A stretch of 64,000 nt of DNA from an uncultured Amylibacter sp. (GTDB lineage: Bacteria > Pseudomonadota > Alphaproteobacteria > Rhodobacterales > Rhodobacteraceae), in NCBI GenBank assembly GCA_959347425.1, contig OY365741.1:186001-250000 (forward strand), written 5' to 3'. Positions 56,031 to 64,000 of the stretch are shown here, piece by piece. The notes under the pieces were generated by a model. It ran no database searches. It saw nothing but the letters and a program-made list of their open reading frames with translations, and was not told the origin of the DNA. The stretch's first letter is position 1, and every line of letters starts with the position of its first letter. The translations under genes and the position numbers were made by a program.

Positions 56031-56074
56031 CCCGCCCACCCACCCCTCTGCGAGGCTTGGGCGGGCGGGTTTTT
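56031..56074 (+). terminator. Terminator-like hairpin in the secG-pyrG island
   Basis: CCCGCCC (56031-56037) pairs with GGGCGGG (56063-56069), which is followed immediately by TTTTTA. It is 519 bases after secG, so it may end readthrough from rpmB-secG or belong to a mobile element. Confidence 0.5.
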
Positions 56075-56148
56075 ATGACTAAAGCCTGTCCTTGTATCTA
56101 GGTAATGCCTAAATAAATTTAGAGCAAACTTATCGTCTTGTAACCAAA

Positions 56149-56236
56149 GGCTTTTGTGTATGGGCTTTTTCATGATTTTATTTTGGTCGGGCAGGTTCAA
56201 CTGCCCTTATGAAAAAGCTCTATATGCACAAAAGCC
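56149..56236. repeat. Long hairpin element C, copy 2
   Basis: Nearly identical to 43281-43368, with the same two 10-bp outer stem blocks and the inner hairpin GGGCAG-GTTCAA-CTGCCC. The upstream head CGTCTTGTAACCAAAGG is also shared with copy 1 and with the inverted copy of element A. Confidence 0.8.
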
Positions 56237-56424
56237 ACGCCCTCTGCAAACGAGCCCCCGCGATTATATCATTAATAATTAACAAATAATAATTAAAAAA
56301 TCACAATTGACACTTGATAATATCTGGTTTATACTTAATCCCCGTGGTGCTGTCGTAACAACCCAGCCCAACCCTCGCATCGCCCACCAGCCTTGCTAAA
56401 CCAAAAACCACGGAAGAACACCCC

Positions 56425-58083
56425 ATGGCACGATACATATTCATCACAGGCGGCGTTGTGTCGTCACTCGGCAAAGGGCTAGCCTCCGCCGCCCTCGGCA
56501 GTCTGCTACAAGCACGGGGTTTCACTGTCCGCTTGCGCAAATTAGACCCGTATTTAAACGTAGACCCCGGCACTATGTCGCCCTTTGAACACGGCGAAGT
56601 CTTCGTCACCGACGACGGCGCGGAAACCGACCTAGACCTCGGCCATTACGAACGATTTACCGGGGTCGCCGCCACGCAAAGCGATTCGATATCCTCTGGC
56701 CGCATCTACACCACCGTTTTGGAAAAGGAACGGCGCGGCGATTACCTCGGCAAAACCATCCAAGTCATCCCCCACGTCACCGATGAAATCAAAAACTTCC
56801 TGCATATAGGGGCGGAAGACGTGGATTTCATGCTCTGTGAAATAGGCGGTACGGTCGGGGATATAGAGGGTTTGCCGTTCTTCGAATCGATCCGCCAGTT
56901 TTCCCAAGATAAACCCGCGGGGCAGTGTATTTTCATGCACCTGACCCTGCTACCCTACATGCACGCGGCGGGCGAGTTAAAAACCAAACCCACCCAGCAT
57001 TCGGTGAAAGAATTGCGCTCAATAGGTATCGCCCCCGATATTCTGGTTTGCCGAGCCGAACAGCCCATCCCCGAAAAGGAACGCGCCAAACTGGCGTTGT
57101 TTTGCAATGTTCGCCCCGAACGCGTTATCGCCGCGCTGGATATGAAAACGATTTACCACGCGCCCACGTTGTACCATGAGGCTGGGCTAGACGCGGCGGT
57201 GCTGGACGCGTTTGGGCTAACCGCCCCTGCCCCCGATTTGACGGCATGGCACGATATTGCTGACCGCTTGAAAACCCCCGATGGCTCTGTTCGTATAGGG
57301 ATTGTCGGCAAATATACGCAACTGGAGGATGCCTATAAATCCATATCAGAGGCGTTGATTCACGGTGCGATGTTTAACCGAGTCTCTGTGAAAACGCAGT
57401 GGATTGACGCGGAGTCTCTGGAATCCGATATCGGGCGGTTGCAGGGGTTGGATGGGATTCTGGTGCCTGGGGGCTTTGGCGAACGCGGCACCGAGGGCAA
57501 AATAAAGGCGGCCGAATACGCGCGAATGAATGATATTCCGTATTTTGGGATATGTTTGGGCATGCAACTGGCGGTGATTGAAACGGCGCGGAATTTGGCG
57601 GGGGTGGCGGATGCTGGGTCTGCCGAATTCTGTGAGACTGGCACGCCTGTGGTGTATCACATGAAAGAATGGGGCGCGGGCAATCGCACGGAGACGCGGA
57701 ATGTCGGGGATGATAAGGGTGGTACGATGCGGCTGGGTGCGTATGATGCGGTGCTGGAGGCTGGGTCGCAGGTCGCGCGGATTTATGCCAAGTTTTTGGG
57801 GGCAAAAAGTAAAACGGATAAAGCTGCTGGGATGCGGATATCCGAACGCCATCGCCATAGGTACGAGGTGGATATCGCGTTTCGCGGCGCGTTAGAGGGC
57901 GCGGGTTTGCGGATAAGCGGGCTGTCCCCCGATGGTCGCCTGCCAGAGATTGTCGAGCGGGTCGGGCATCCGTGGTTCATTGGCGTGCAGTTCCATCCAG
58001 AGTTAAAGAGCAAACCGTTTGCCCCGCATCCTCTGTTCGCGGATTTTGTGAAGGCGGCGGTGGGGAAATCGCGGTTGGTTTAG
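56425..58083 (+). CDS. pyrG: CTP synthase
   Basis: Aminates UTP to CTP with glutamine and ATP. The 552-residue protein begins [19 protein letters not shown] with the synthetase P-loop region, then [26 protein letters not shown] in outline. The glutaminase domain has the catalytic Cys377 in FGICLGMQ and the His/Glu pair in [10 protein letters not shown]. Family length is normal. It follows the repeat island and precedes the AT-rich gene pair. Confidence 0.97.
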   Translation: MARYIFITGGVVSSLGKGLASAALGSLLQARGFTVRLRKLDPYLNVDPGTMSPFEHGEVFVTDDGAETDLDLGHYERFTGVAATQSDSISSGRIYTTVLEKERRGDYLGKTIQVIPHVTDEIKNFLHIGAEDVDFMLCEIGGTVGDIEGLPFFESIRQFSQDKPAGQCIFMHLTLLPYMHAAGELKTKPTQHSVKELRSIGIAPDILVCRAEQPIPEKERAKLALFCNVRPERVIAALDMKTIYHAPTLYHEAGLDAAVLDAFGLTAPAPDLTAWHDIADRLKTPDGSVRIGIVGKYTQLEDAYKSISEALIHGAMFNRVSVKTQWIDAESLESDIGRLQGLDGILVPGGFGERGTEGKIKAAEYARMNDIPYFGICLGMQLAVIETARNLAGVADAGSAEFCETGTPVVYHMKEWGAGNRTETRNVGDDKGGTMRLGAYDAVLEAGSQVARIYAKFLGAKSKTDKAAGMRISERHRHRYEVDIAFRGALEGAGLRISGLSPDGRLPEIVERVGHPWFIGVQFHPELKSKPFAPHPLFADFVKAAVGKSRLV

Positions 58084-58191
58084 TTTTTGGGGGGTTAATT
58101 AAAAAAGTTTGTAAAATTTTAATGTTTTGTTAGTGATTTTGTTTGATTGTTTTCGCTTGCAGGAAGTTTATTTTTTGGGTAAGGTTGTAAG

Positions 58192-58509
58192 ATGTTTGAT
58201 TTAAACTACATTAGTATTACAGAGGCAATTATTGCTACTGTGATTGGTGCCATTATTATAGCTGTCATAACAGTGCTTTTTAGGGAAAAAATTTTTGGAC
58301 TTAATAAAAAGCCCAGTCCTGATACAGAAAAAGAATTTTCTGCTAAACAGGTCAGCCTATTATTAACAGAACAAGCACGTGAAGCATCTGGTTTTGAATC
58401 AAATAAACCAAAAACAATAAACCCCGCCCAAAAGAAAATACTTTTTGATGAACTTAACAAACTTGAACAAGGTCTAACCGATTTCAAAAAACTCTTGCAA
58501 GACATGTAA
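58192..58509 (+). CDS. Small membrane protein of unknown function
   Basis: A 105-residue protein with one strong membrane helix (IIATVIGAIIIAVITVLF, about 13-30) and a charged cytoplasmic part rich in Lys/Glu that could form helices (NPAQKKILFDELNKLEQGLTDFKKLLQ). I do not recognise a family. Base composition is AT-rich, unlike pyrG before it. It lies 48 bases upstream of the TPR gene, so the two probably form an accessory pair. Confidence 0.65.
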   Translation: MFDLNYISITEAIIATVIGAIIIAVITVLFREKIFGLNKKPSPDTEKEFSAKQVSLLLTEQAREASGFESNKPKTINPAQKKILFDELNKLEQGLTDFKKLLQDM

Positions 58510-58557
58510 TTTAGGAGTACAAGAGATGAACCACCAACTAAACAGGACAATAGTTAG

Positions 58558-59487
58558 ATGAGTAACGATAAATTAGAAGAAGCCAAAGCTGCACTTGAAG
58601 CGGGCAATATTTCTGAATCTGATAGGCTCTTTACCGTGGCAGAGGACGGTGAGCTAACCAGAAAACAATTTGCGGAGGTCGCCCTTGCTCGCGGAGAAAT
58701 TGCTGAACTTCAGCTACGCTGGAAAGATGCCGCAGAGCATTACGCACGCGCAGTACAGCTTGATAGGAGTTTTGAAGCTCTAATAAGAGCACAAAGGCTT
58801 GCCAATGATATGGGTGACTATGATTTAGCATTATCTCTTGGCAATAAGGCAAAGGAAGCGGCAATCGCAGAAGAAGACAAAAAAGGCAACAAATACACCA
58901 TAAGTCTTAACAATCTTGGCTTTGTTTATAGAAAATGTGGCGATTTAAAAAAGGCAGAGTCGCTTTACGAAGAAGCAATAGATATTCAAAGGAAAATATC
59001 AAAAGGGGAAGAACGCGACACTTCCCTTGCAGTTAACCTTTGCAATCTTGCTGAACTTTATAAAGCACAAGGACACTATGGAAAGGCAAAGTCACTTTAC
59101 GAGGAAGCACTGAAAATTAATGAAAAGGTATTTGGAGAAGACAGTCCTGATACAGCTGCAATTATAAGTAGTCTTGGCGTAGTTTATGAATATTTGGGCA
59201 AACATGCCGATGCAGAGTCCCATTATTTGAAAGCTTTAGGTATTCGCGAAAAACATTTGCTAGAAAACCACCCTGCCATTGCTAATAGCCTTAACAATCT
59301 TGCGGTGTTTTACGGAAGGGTAGGAAAAAACCGCGATGACGCTGGCTTGTACTACAAGCGTGCCCTAAAAATTCTTACGGATAGTTTTGGTTTAGAGCAT
59401 CCTGATACTCAACTGGTCAATGACAATTATGACAGATTCATGAACGAAACTTCCCGAGCCGCCAACTCTGCGAGTGCACCTGCCTAA
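58558..59487 (+). CDS. Tetratricopeptide-repeat protein
   Basis: A 309-residue soluble protein made of about six TPR-type helix pairs. The clearest are of the kinesin-light-chain (TPR_12) type: LNNLGFVYRKCGDLKKAESLYEEA, LCNLAELYKAQGHYGKAKSLY, SSLGVVYEYLGKHADAESHY and LNNLAVFYGRVGKNRDDAGLYY (outline of 42-residue units). No enzymatic domain is fused. It shares the AT-rich composition of the preceding membrane protein. Its stop overlaps the convergent purH stop by 3 bases. A scaffold or partner-binding role is likely; the partner is unknown. Confidence 0.8.
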   Translation: MSNDKLEEAKAALEAGNISESDRLFTVAEDGELTRKQFAEVALARGEIAELQLRWKDAAEHYARAVQLDRSFEALIRAQRLANDMGDYDLALSLGNKAKEAAIAEEDKKGNKYTISLNNLGFVYRKCGDLKKAESLYEEAIDIQRKISKGEERDTSLAVNLCNLAELYKAQGHYGKAKSLYEEALKINEKVFGEDSPDTAAIISSLGVVYEYLGKHADAESHYLKALGIREKHLLENHPAIANSLNNLAVFYGRVGKNRDDAGLYYKRALKILTDSFGLEHPDTQLVNDNYDRFMNETSRAANSASAPA

Positions 59488-61085
59488 TGCCGAAAGTGCC
59501 GCATCCCAGTAAAGACCATCGCACAGCCGAACTTATCGGCGCAGGCTATCACCTCCGCGTCTTTTTGCGACCCGCCGGGCTGAATAACGGCGGTGATACC
59601 CGCCTGTAAAGCCATCTCTAACCCATCGGCAAAAGGGAAAAACGCGTCCGAAGCCAAAACTCCGCCCGTCGCACCACCGCCAACAGCACCACCGCCCTCA
59701 CCCGAACCCTCACCCGCTTTCCATAACGCCATACGAACCGAGTCCACTCGGCTGGTTTGCCCGCCGCCAATACCCAAAACCGCGCCCTTACCCGCTAACA
59801 CAATCGCGTTGGATTTCACATGGCGGACGACCTCCCACGCGAATTCCAAATCGCGCCATTCATCGGCGGTAGGCACTCGCGCCGAAACCATCTCAATATC
59901 CGCCACCGCCATCGCACCAACATCGCGGGTTTGCACCAAATACCCGCCCGATACCGCCGTCATCACAGAACCACCCGCAACAGGCCCGCCCATATCCGCC
60001 ATCGCCAAGACTCGCAAATTCGGGCGAGCCGCCAGCACCTCCAACGCCCCAGATTCCACAGACGGCGCAACCACGCATTCGGTAAATCGCCCAACCAGCA
60101 CCCGCGCGACCTCGGCATTCAAAGGCGTATTCAGCGCGACTATCCCACCAAAAGCCGACACGGAATCGCAGGCATACGCCCGCTCGTAAGCATCCAAGGC
60201 ACCCGACCCCAAGGCTACCCCACATGGATTAGTGTGCTTGATAATCACCGCCGCGGGCGTGCCGATAAACCCAGATACTAGATTAACTGCCGCGTTTATG
60301 TCATTGATATTGTTATAGGAAAGCTCTTTGCCCTGATGCAAGACCGCCCCTGCTATCCCGCCTCGTTCAAACCCGCCGTCATCATAAAACGCGGCGAGCT
60401 GATGCGGATTTTCACCATAACGCAAGCCTTGGACAAACCGCCCAGCACGGACTATTCGGCGCGGAGCATCAATCTCCAAAGCCCCCGCCATCCAGTCCGC
60501 CACCCCCGCGTCATACGCCGCCGTGCAACCGAAAGCCACCTGCGCCATCCGCGCCCGAAACGCCAGCGAAGTCGCCCCATCCGCGCCCAATTCCGCCAAT
60601 AAATCACCGTAATCCTCGGCATCCACGACAACCGTCACGAAGGCATGGTTTTTCGCCGCCGCACGAATCATCGCGGGGCCACCGATATCTATATTTTCCA
60701 CGCAAGTGTCGTAATCCGCCCCGCCCGCACGAACCTGTTCAAACGGGTAAAGATTAACGATTAAAAGGTCTATCGGGGCAATCAAATGAGCCTCCATCGC
60801 GTTAATATGCTCGGCATTATCGCGCAGAGCCAACAGCCCGCCGTGGATATTGGGATGCAGGGTTTTCACCCGCCCATCCATCATTTCCTCCATCCCCGTA
60901 AGGTCAGACACATCGCGTACGGGCAGTCCCGCATCACGCAGAACAATCGCCGTGCCACCCGTGGAAATCAGCTCTATATCCAACGCATCCAGCGCGGTTG
61001 CCAATTCCACCAAGCCCGTTTTATCGGACACGGACAGCAAGGCTCTGCGCACAGGAGTGCGGTTATTTTGCGTGTTATCAGTCAT
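59484..61085 (-). CDS. purH: Bifunctional AICAR transformylase / IMP cyclohydrolase
   Basis: Catalyses the last two steps of IMP synthesis. The 533-residue protein has an N-terminal MGS-like cyclohydrolase domain (RALLSVSDKTGLVELA, STGGT, DGRVKTLHPNIHGGLL) and a C-terminal transformylase domain with RYGENPHQ and the catalytic Lys-His in VIIKHTNPCG. A Gly-rich insert (GEGSGEGGGAVGGGATGG) lies near residue 470. It starts 3 bases after the rsmB stop, forming an rsmB-purH operon. Confidence 0.96.
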   Translation of the reverse strand: MTDNTQNNRTPVRRALLSVSDKTGLVELATALDALDIELISTGGTAIVLRDAGLPVRDVSDLTGMEEMMDGRVKTLHPNIHGGLLALRDNAEHINAMEAHLIAPIDLLIVNLYPFEQVRAGGADYDTCVENIDIGGPAMIRAAAKNHAFVTVVVDAEDYGDLLAELGADGATSLAFRARMAQVAFGCTAAYDAGVADWMAGALEIDAPRRIVRAGRFVQGLRYGENPHQLAAFYDDGGFERGGIAGAVLHQGKELSYNNINDINAAVNLVSGFIGTPAAVIIKHTNPCGVALGSGALDAYERAYACDSVSAFGGIVALNTPLNAEVARVLVGRFTECVVAPSVESGALEVLAARPNLRVLAMADMGGPVAGGSVMTAVSGGYLVQTRDVGAMAVADIEMVSARVPTADEWRDLEFAWEVVRHVKSNAIVLAGKGAVLGIGGGQTSRVDSVRMALWKAGEGSGEGGGAVGGGATGGVLASDAFFPFADGLEMALQAGITAVIQPGGSQKDAEVIACADKFGCAMVFTGMRHFRH

Positions 61086-61088
61086 ATC

Positions 61089-62594
61089 TCACCCATTTGT
61101 ATATTTCACAATATAAAACCCATCCATACCGCCCAAATCCGCCCAGAAATCGGGGCGCAGACGCAACCCTCCCCTAGCATCATTTGCGGCATTAGGAAAG
61201 CCATAATCCTCTGCCAGCAACGGGGCGGGCTGCAAATTGGGCTGAGTTTGCTTTATCCAATCGGCCTGCAATTCGCCCTCCTCTGGAAACAGCGAGCATG
61301 TGGCGAAAACGAACACACCGCCTTCCGCCAGCCAACCAACGGCACGGGCTATCAAATCGCGTTGCAGGGCGACCAATTCGGGCTCTGCCGCCGAGGGTTT
61401 TACGAACGGCAAATCCGGATGACGGCGCATCGTTCCAGTGGCAGAACACGGCGCATCCAGCAGTATAACATCAAATTTTTCATCGGGTTGCCAGTCCAGC
61501 GCATCGGCAATAACCACTCGTGCAGTCAGCCCCGTGCGGTCTAGGTTTTGTTGCAAGCGGATACTGCGGTTTTTGGAAATATCCAGCGCGGTAAGGTCGG
61601 CGTTTTGCGCGGCGATTTGCAGGGTTTTACCACCAGGGGCGGCGCATAAATCAAGAACTCGCTTGCCGTTAAGGTCGCCACAGGTACGCACGGGGAGTGA
61701 AGCGGCCGCGTCCTGCACCCACCAATCGCCCATCTGATAGCCATCAAGGGTGCTGATTTGCGTGCGCCCTTTCAGGCGGATAGAGCCGTTGGGAAGGCGG
61801 GTTGCGGTTAATTTACCATCAGGCTTTTGCGTGAATTTTTCAATATATTCATCGGCGCGGGTGGGGTCTTTCAGCGTTAAATCTACCGCCGCACCCTGCG
61901 CGTGGGCGATTTCAAACGCGGCAACCGCGGGCGCACCATAAACATTCACCAGCCTTGTACGTAAGGCTTTCGGCAGAGCTTGCGGAGGCAAATCAGGCGC
62001 GACCACCATCGGTTTCATCGGCCCGTCCGTATCCGCGCCTGTCACCGTTTGATTATCCTTTTCCCCATCGGCTCTATCGCTGGTTTTATCGGCGACACTG
62101 CGGGTGAAATTGCGCCCTACTGCGTTGATAAAGCCAGAGAATCCGCGTAGACGAGGGTGGGTTTTGGCTAGGCTAACCGCGCCGTCAATCGCGGCGTAAG
62201 GCGGGGCTGCGTCCAGCCACATCTCTGCAATACACAGGCGCAGGACTTGGCGAACCAGCATCGGCGGGGATTTGTCCATGAACTGCGTTAGGACATCGTC
62301 CAGCGCGTCCAGATGGCGTAGGACAAGCATCGCGTGCCGTTGGGCTTGGGCGCGATCGTGGGGGGCAAGGCGGGCAAAGCTGGATTTGGCATCAAGCATC
62401 TGATCGCTGATTGGGCGGTGGTCGATGAAAACGCCTTGTAGCAGGTCTATGATAGCACGGCGACGGCGGGTTGGATCGGATTTACCATGAGATTTGGGGG
62501 ACGGAATGGCGGAATTGCCGAACTTTGGCGGTTTGCCGTGTTGGGCGAATTTGCCCGGTTTGGCCATACGTTGCGGTTTTTGAGAGCGGGTCAT
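61089..62594 (-). CDS. rsmB: 16S rRNA (cytosine-5) methyltransferase RsmB-like
   Basis: A 501-residue RsmB/NOP-type RNA m5C methyltransferase. The N-terminal NusB-like domain (RRRRAIIDLLQGVFIDHRP ... PYAAIDGAVSLAK) is followed by the SAM site LDLCAAPGGKT, the catalytic-region Cys in LLDAPCSATGTMRRHPD and the second Cys in FATCSLFPEEGE. A basic N-terminal tail of about 45 residues precedes the domain. It is divergent from the DUF1674 gene, a common alphaproteobacterial arrangement. Confidence 0.93.
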   Translation of the reverse strand: MTRSQKPQRMAKPGKFAQHGKPPKFGNSAIPSPKSHGKSDPTRRRRAIIDLLQGVFIDHRPISDQMLDAKSSFARLAPHDRAQAQRHAMLVLRHLDALDDVLTQFMDKSPPMLVRQVLRLCIAEMWLDAAPPYAAIDGAVSLAKTHPRLRGFSGFINAVGRNFTRSVADKTSDRADGEKDNQTVTGADTDGPMKPMVVAPDLPPQALPKALRTRLVNVYGAPAVAAFEIAHAQGAAVDLTLKDPTRADEYIEKFTQKPDGKLTATRLPNGSIRLKGRTQISTLDGYQMGDWWVQDAAASLPVRTCGDLNGKRVLDLCAAPGGKTLQIAAQNADLTALDISKNRSIRLQQNLDRTGLTARVVIADALDWQPDEKFDVILLDAPCSATGTMRRHPDLPFVKPSAAEPELVALQRDLIARAVGWLAEGGVFVFATCSLFPEEGELQADWIKQTQPNLQPAPLLAEDYGFPNAANDARGGLRLRPDFWADLGGMDGFYIVKYTNG

Positions 62595-62661
62595 TGGGGG
62601 GTCTTTCGGGGTTTTGGGCGGGTTTGTATTTCACCGTGTTTCGTGTTAGAAAACGGATGTT

Positions 62662-62865
62662 ATGAAGAAACCCCTATCAAATAAGGATGCGAATGTAAAA
62701 CAGGCAGGTATGCGTGCGTTAAAAGAGGCTGAAGCTCGGCGGGATGCGGGGGAATCTGGTGGTTCTGGTGATAAAAGTGGCGCGAAAGAGCTGGGCGGGC
62801 GTGATGGGCCCGAGCCTACGCGCTATGGTGATTGGGAGCGTAAGGGGATTGTGTCGGACTTCTGA
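62662..62865 (+). CDS. DUF1674 protein (SDHAF4-like succinate dehydrogenase assembly factor)
   Basis: A 67-residue protein whose C-terminus reads GGRDGPEPTRYGDWERKGIVSDF in outline, the hallmark of DUF1674. The family is homologous to eukaryotic SDHAF4, which assists flavinylated succinate dehydrogenase subunit assembly. The N-terminal half is charged and probably flexible. It is divergently transcribed from rsmB. No sdh genes are in the window. Confidence 0.88.
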   Translation: MKKPLSNKDANVKQAGMRALKEAEARRDAGESGGSGDKSGAKELGGRDGPEPTRYGDWERKGIVSDF

Positions 62866-63206
62866 TAATTGTGAATTATGAATGGTGAATGGTGAATTAT
62901 TTTAGCAGGTTTAACTGCGATTAACTGAAAATAACTGCCATTAGTTATTTTAGTTATTAAATAACTGAATTAACTGCGATTAACTGCGATTAACTAAAAA
63001 TAACTGAATTAACTGCGATTAACTAAAAATAACTGAAAATAACTGCGATTAACTAAAAATAACTGAAAATAACTGCCGTTAGTTATTTTAGTTATTAAAT
63101 AACTGGATTAACTGAAAATAACTGCCGTTAGTTATTTTAGTTATTCATTACTCAATTAACTCACATTAACCAATCATTCATAATTCATAATTCATCATTC
63201 ACAATT
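62866..63206. repeat. Third TTAACT array with flanking heptamers
   Basis: Between GTGAATT-type heptamers (62868-62898) and the complementary ATTCATA run (63174-63206) lies an array (about 62908-63171) of ATTAACTG and AAATAACTG units. They alternate with the inverted block TTAGTTATTTTAGTTATT, as in the array at 36.7-37.4 kb but less regular. The heptamer runs flank the array as an inverted pair. Confidence 0.8.
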
Positions 63207-63212
63207 TAGAAC

Positions 63213-63297
63213 GTGTCGGGGCGGTCAAAATGTTAATAAGAACAAGGAGCAGCACTTTTACCCCAAGGGCTATTGTATAATGCTATCACCCCGACAC
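63213..63297. other. 85-base element bounded by a 9-bp inverted repeat
   Basis: GTGTCGGGG (63213-63221) and CCCCGACAC (63289-63297) close an 85-base segment. Inside is TTGTATAATGC, a good -10-like sequence, and on the opposite strand a GGGGTAAAAGTGCTGCTCC segment. It could be a small structured RNA or a mobile-element remnant; I cannot assign it. The remaining bases to the ribokinase start (63298-63437) show nothing but a ribosome site. Confidence 0.4.
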
Positions 63298-63437
63298 ATT
63301 TATTAAAATAGTTCCTATCCCCGCCAATAACAACCCGCCGCCCGCGTTTTCAATAAACCCAAACCTAGTTTCCAAAAACCTAACCCCCCACTGGCATTTT
63401 GCCAAAACCTCTGCTAAAACCGCATCCAGAGGACTCT

Positions 63438-64000
63438 ATGATTTTAAACTTCGGCTCTATCAATATCGATTATGTGTATCGCTTAAAAACCTTGCCACAG
63501 GCGGGGGAAACCCTTTCATGTCAAGGGTTTGCACGGTATTTGGGCGGTAAAGGCATCAACCAATCCATCGCCATAGCCCGCGCGGGTGGCACAGTAAAAC
63601 ACATCGGAGCCGTCGGGGCGGACGGCGCGTTTGCTCTGGCGCAAATAGCCGATATGGGGCTGGACACAAACGATATCCGCGTTACCGATACGTCCACGGG
63701 GCATGCGGTTATTTGCCTTGATAAACAGGGGGAAAACCACATAATCATCCACGCTGGGGCGAATGCGGAGCTAACCGAAAACCAAATAAATAACGCACTA
63801 GATACGAACCCCCAAACACCCGAAAACCCCCAGTGGGTCGTTATTCAAAACGAAACAAACCTCACCGAATATATCGCCAAATCCGCCAAAGAACGCGGGC
63901 TTTCGCTGGCATATAGCGCGGCCCCGTTTGATGCGACCGCTTGCCAAACCATCCTGCCCTATCTGGATATTCTGGCGGTCAATGAAACGGAAGCCGCCGC
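63438..64000 (+). CDS. rbsK: Ribokinase-like PfkB-family sugar kinase (3' end outside window)
   Basis: Phosphorylates ribose or a related sugar with ATP. 187 codons are visible from the ATG at 63438, preceded by AGAGGA. The N-terminal PfkB signature GGKGINQSIAIARAGG and the substrate region ILNFGSINIDYVYRL are clear. The following GADGAFALAQIADMGLDT and HIIIHAGANAEL segments fit ribokinase. The catalytic ATP-site half (GAGD) lies beyond the right edge. Other PfkB sugars cannot be excluded. Confidence 0.85.
   Translation, partial: MILNFGSINIDYVYRLKTLPQAGETLSCQGFARYLGGKGINQSIAIARAGGTVKHIGAVGADGAFALAQIADMGLDTNDIRVTDTSTGHAVICLDKQGENHIIIHAGANAELTENQINNALDTNPQTPENPQWVVIQNETNLTEYIAKSAKERGLSLAYSAAPFDATACQTILPYLDILAVNETEAA

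Larger units (their letters stand above)
55513..56424. repeat. Repeat island between secG and pyrG
   Basis: No credible gene in 912 bases. Contents in order: heptamer run (55511-55537), element A fragment (55539-55580), a GC-rich hairpin region (55580-55620), inverted A fragment (55675-55718), inverted element B (55796-55955), GTGAATG heptamers (55966-55985), a terminator-like hairpin (56031-56074), hairpin element C (56149-56236) and an AT-rich leader before pyrG. It mirrors the island at 11.3-12.0 kb. Confidence 0.75.

Overview
The window looks like chromosomal DNA of a free-living alphaproteobacterium of moderate GC content. The evidence is a full CtrA regulator with a perfect TTAA-N7-TTAA box upstream, a short alphaproteobacterial-type HPr kinase next to an EIIA(Man)-type protein, HPr and ATP-dependent PEP carboxykinase, a twin-membrane HIG1 protein / PduO-type adenosyltransferase / etfB-etfA cluster, DUF1674 divergent from rsmB, a non-pyrrolysine MttB and a Bmt-type homocysteine methyltransferase. 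A marine lineage such as SAR116 is possible, but I cannot prove the genus from this sequence.

Layout: recG (cut by the left edge), ligA and ctrA on the minus strand (1-4.4 kb); two tandem surface-lipoprotein paralogues (4.7-10.1 kb); mnmA; a repeat island (11.3-12.0 kb); a minus-strand operon rnd-sufE-HEPN-like-bmt; a DUF3800 gene; tRNA-Asn; an EnvZ-like kinase; mttB; a 10-bp-phased tandem array; a third giant lipoprotein (20.3-25.2 kb); an M16 peptidase pair; a second DUF3800 gene; parC; two small lipoproteins; the HIG1/adenosyltransferase/ETF cluster; a second phased array beside a ribbon-helix-helix-like protein; an acyltransferase with the HPr/EIIA/HprK relay, divergent from pckA; a duplicated hicAB toxin-antitoxin cluster; a glycine-zipper lipoprotein; mutL; a 2261-residue lipoprotein with a coiled-coil stalk (46.2-52.9 kb); gabD; rpmB; secG; another repeat island; pyrG; an AT-rich pair (membrane protein plus TPR protein); purH-rsmB; DUF1674; a third phased array; and a ribokinase cut by the right edge.

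Two things stand out. First, six lipoproteins share a repeated C-terminal domain of about 220-255 residues, which ends in a GLIG..GAVGVF....GGFVA.P signature and resembles TbpB/Slam-type surface-lipoprotein barrels. They carry different N-terminal spacers: a short Cys pair, Cys-rich modules, or a coiled coil of roughly 1000 residues whose insertions all keep the heptad register. They take up almost a third of the window and look like an expanding modular surface system.

Second, the intergenic DNA is unusually repetitive. It holds 7-bp tandem repeats at gene borders, arrays based on TTAACC/TTAACT phased at about 10 bp, long hairpin elements, and mosaic elements shared by two distant islands. 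The two DUF3800 genes share a promoter and a GAAA-loop leader hairpin, so they look like a duplicated expression unit.

Housekeeping genes supply DNA repair and replication (recG, ligA, parC, mutL), translation and RNA (mnmA, rnd, tRNA-Asn, rpmB, rsmB), secretion (secG), nucleotide synthesis (pyrG, purH), and carbon or one-carbon metabolism (pckA, gabD, etfAB, mttB, bmt).
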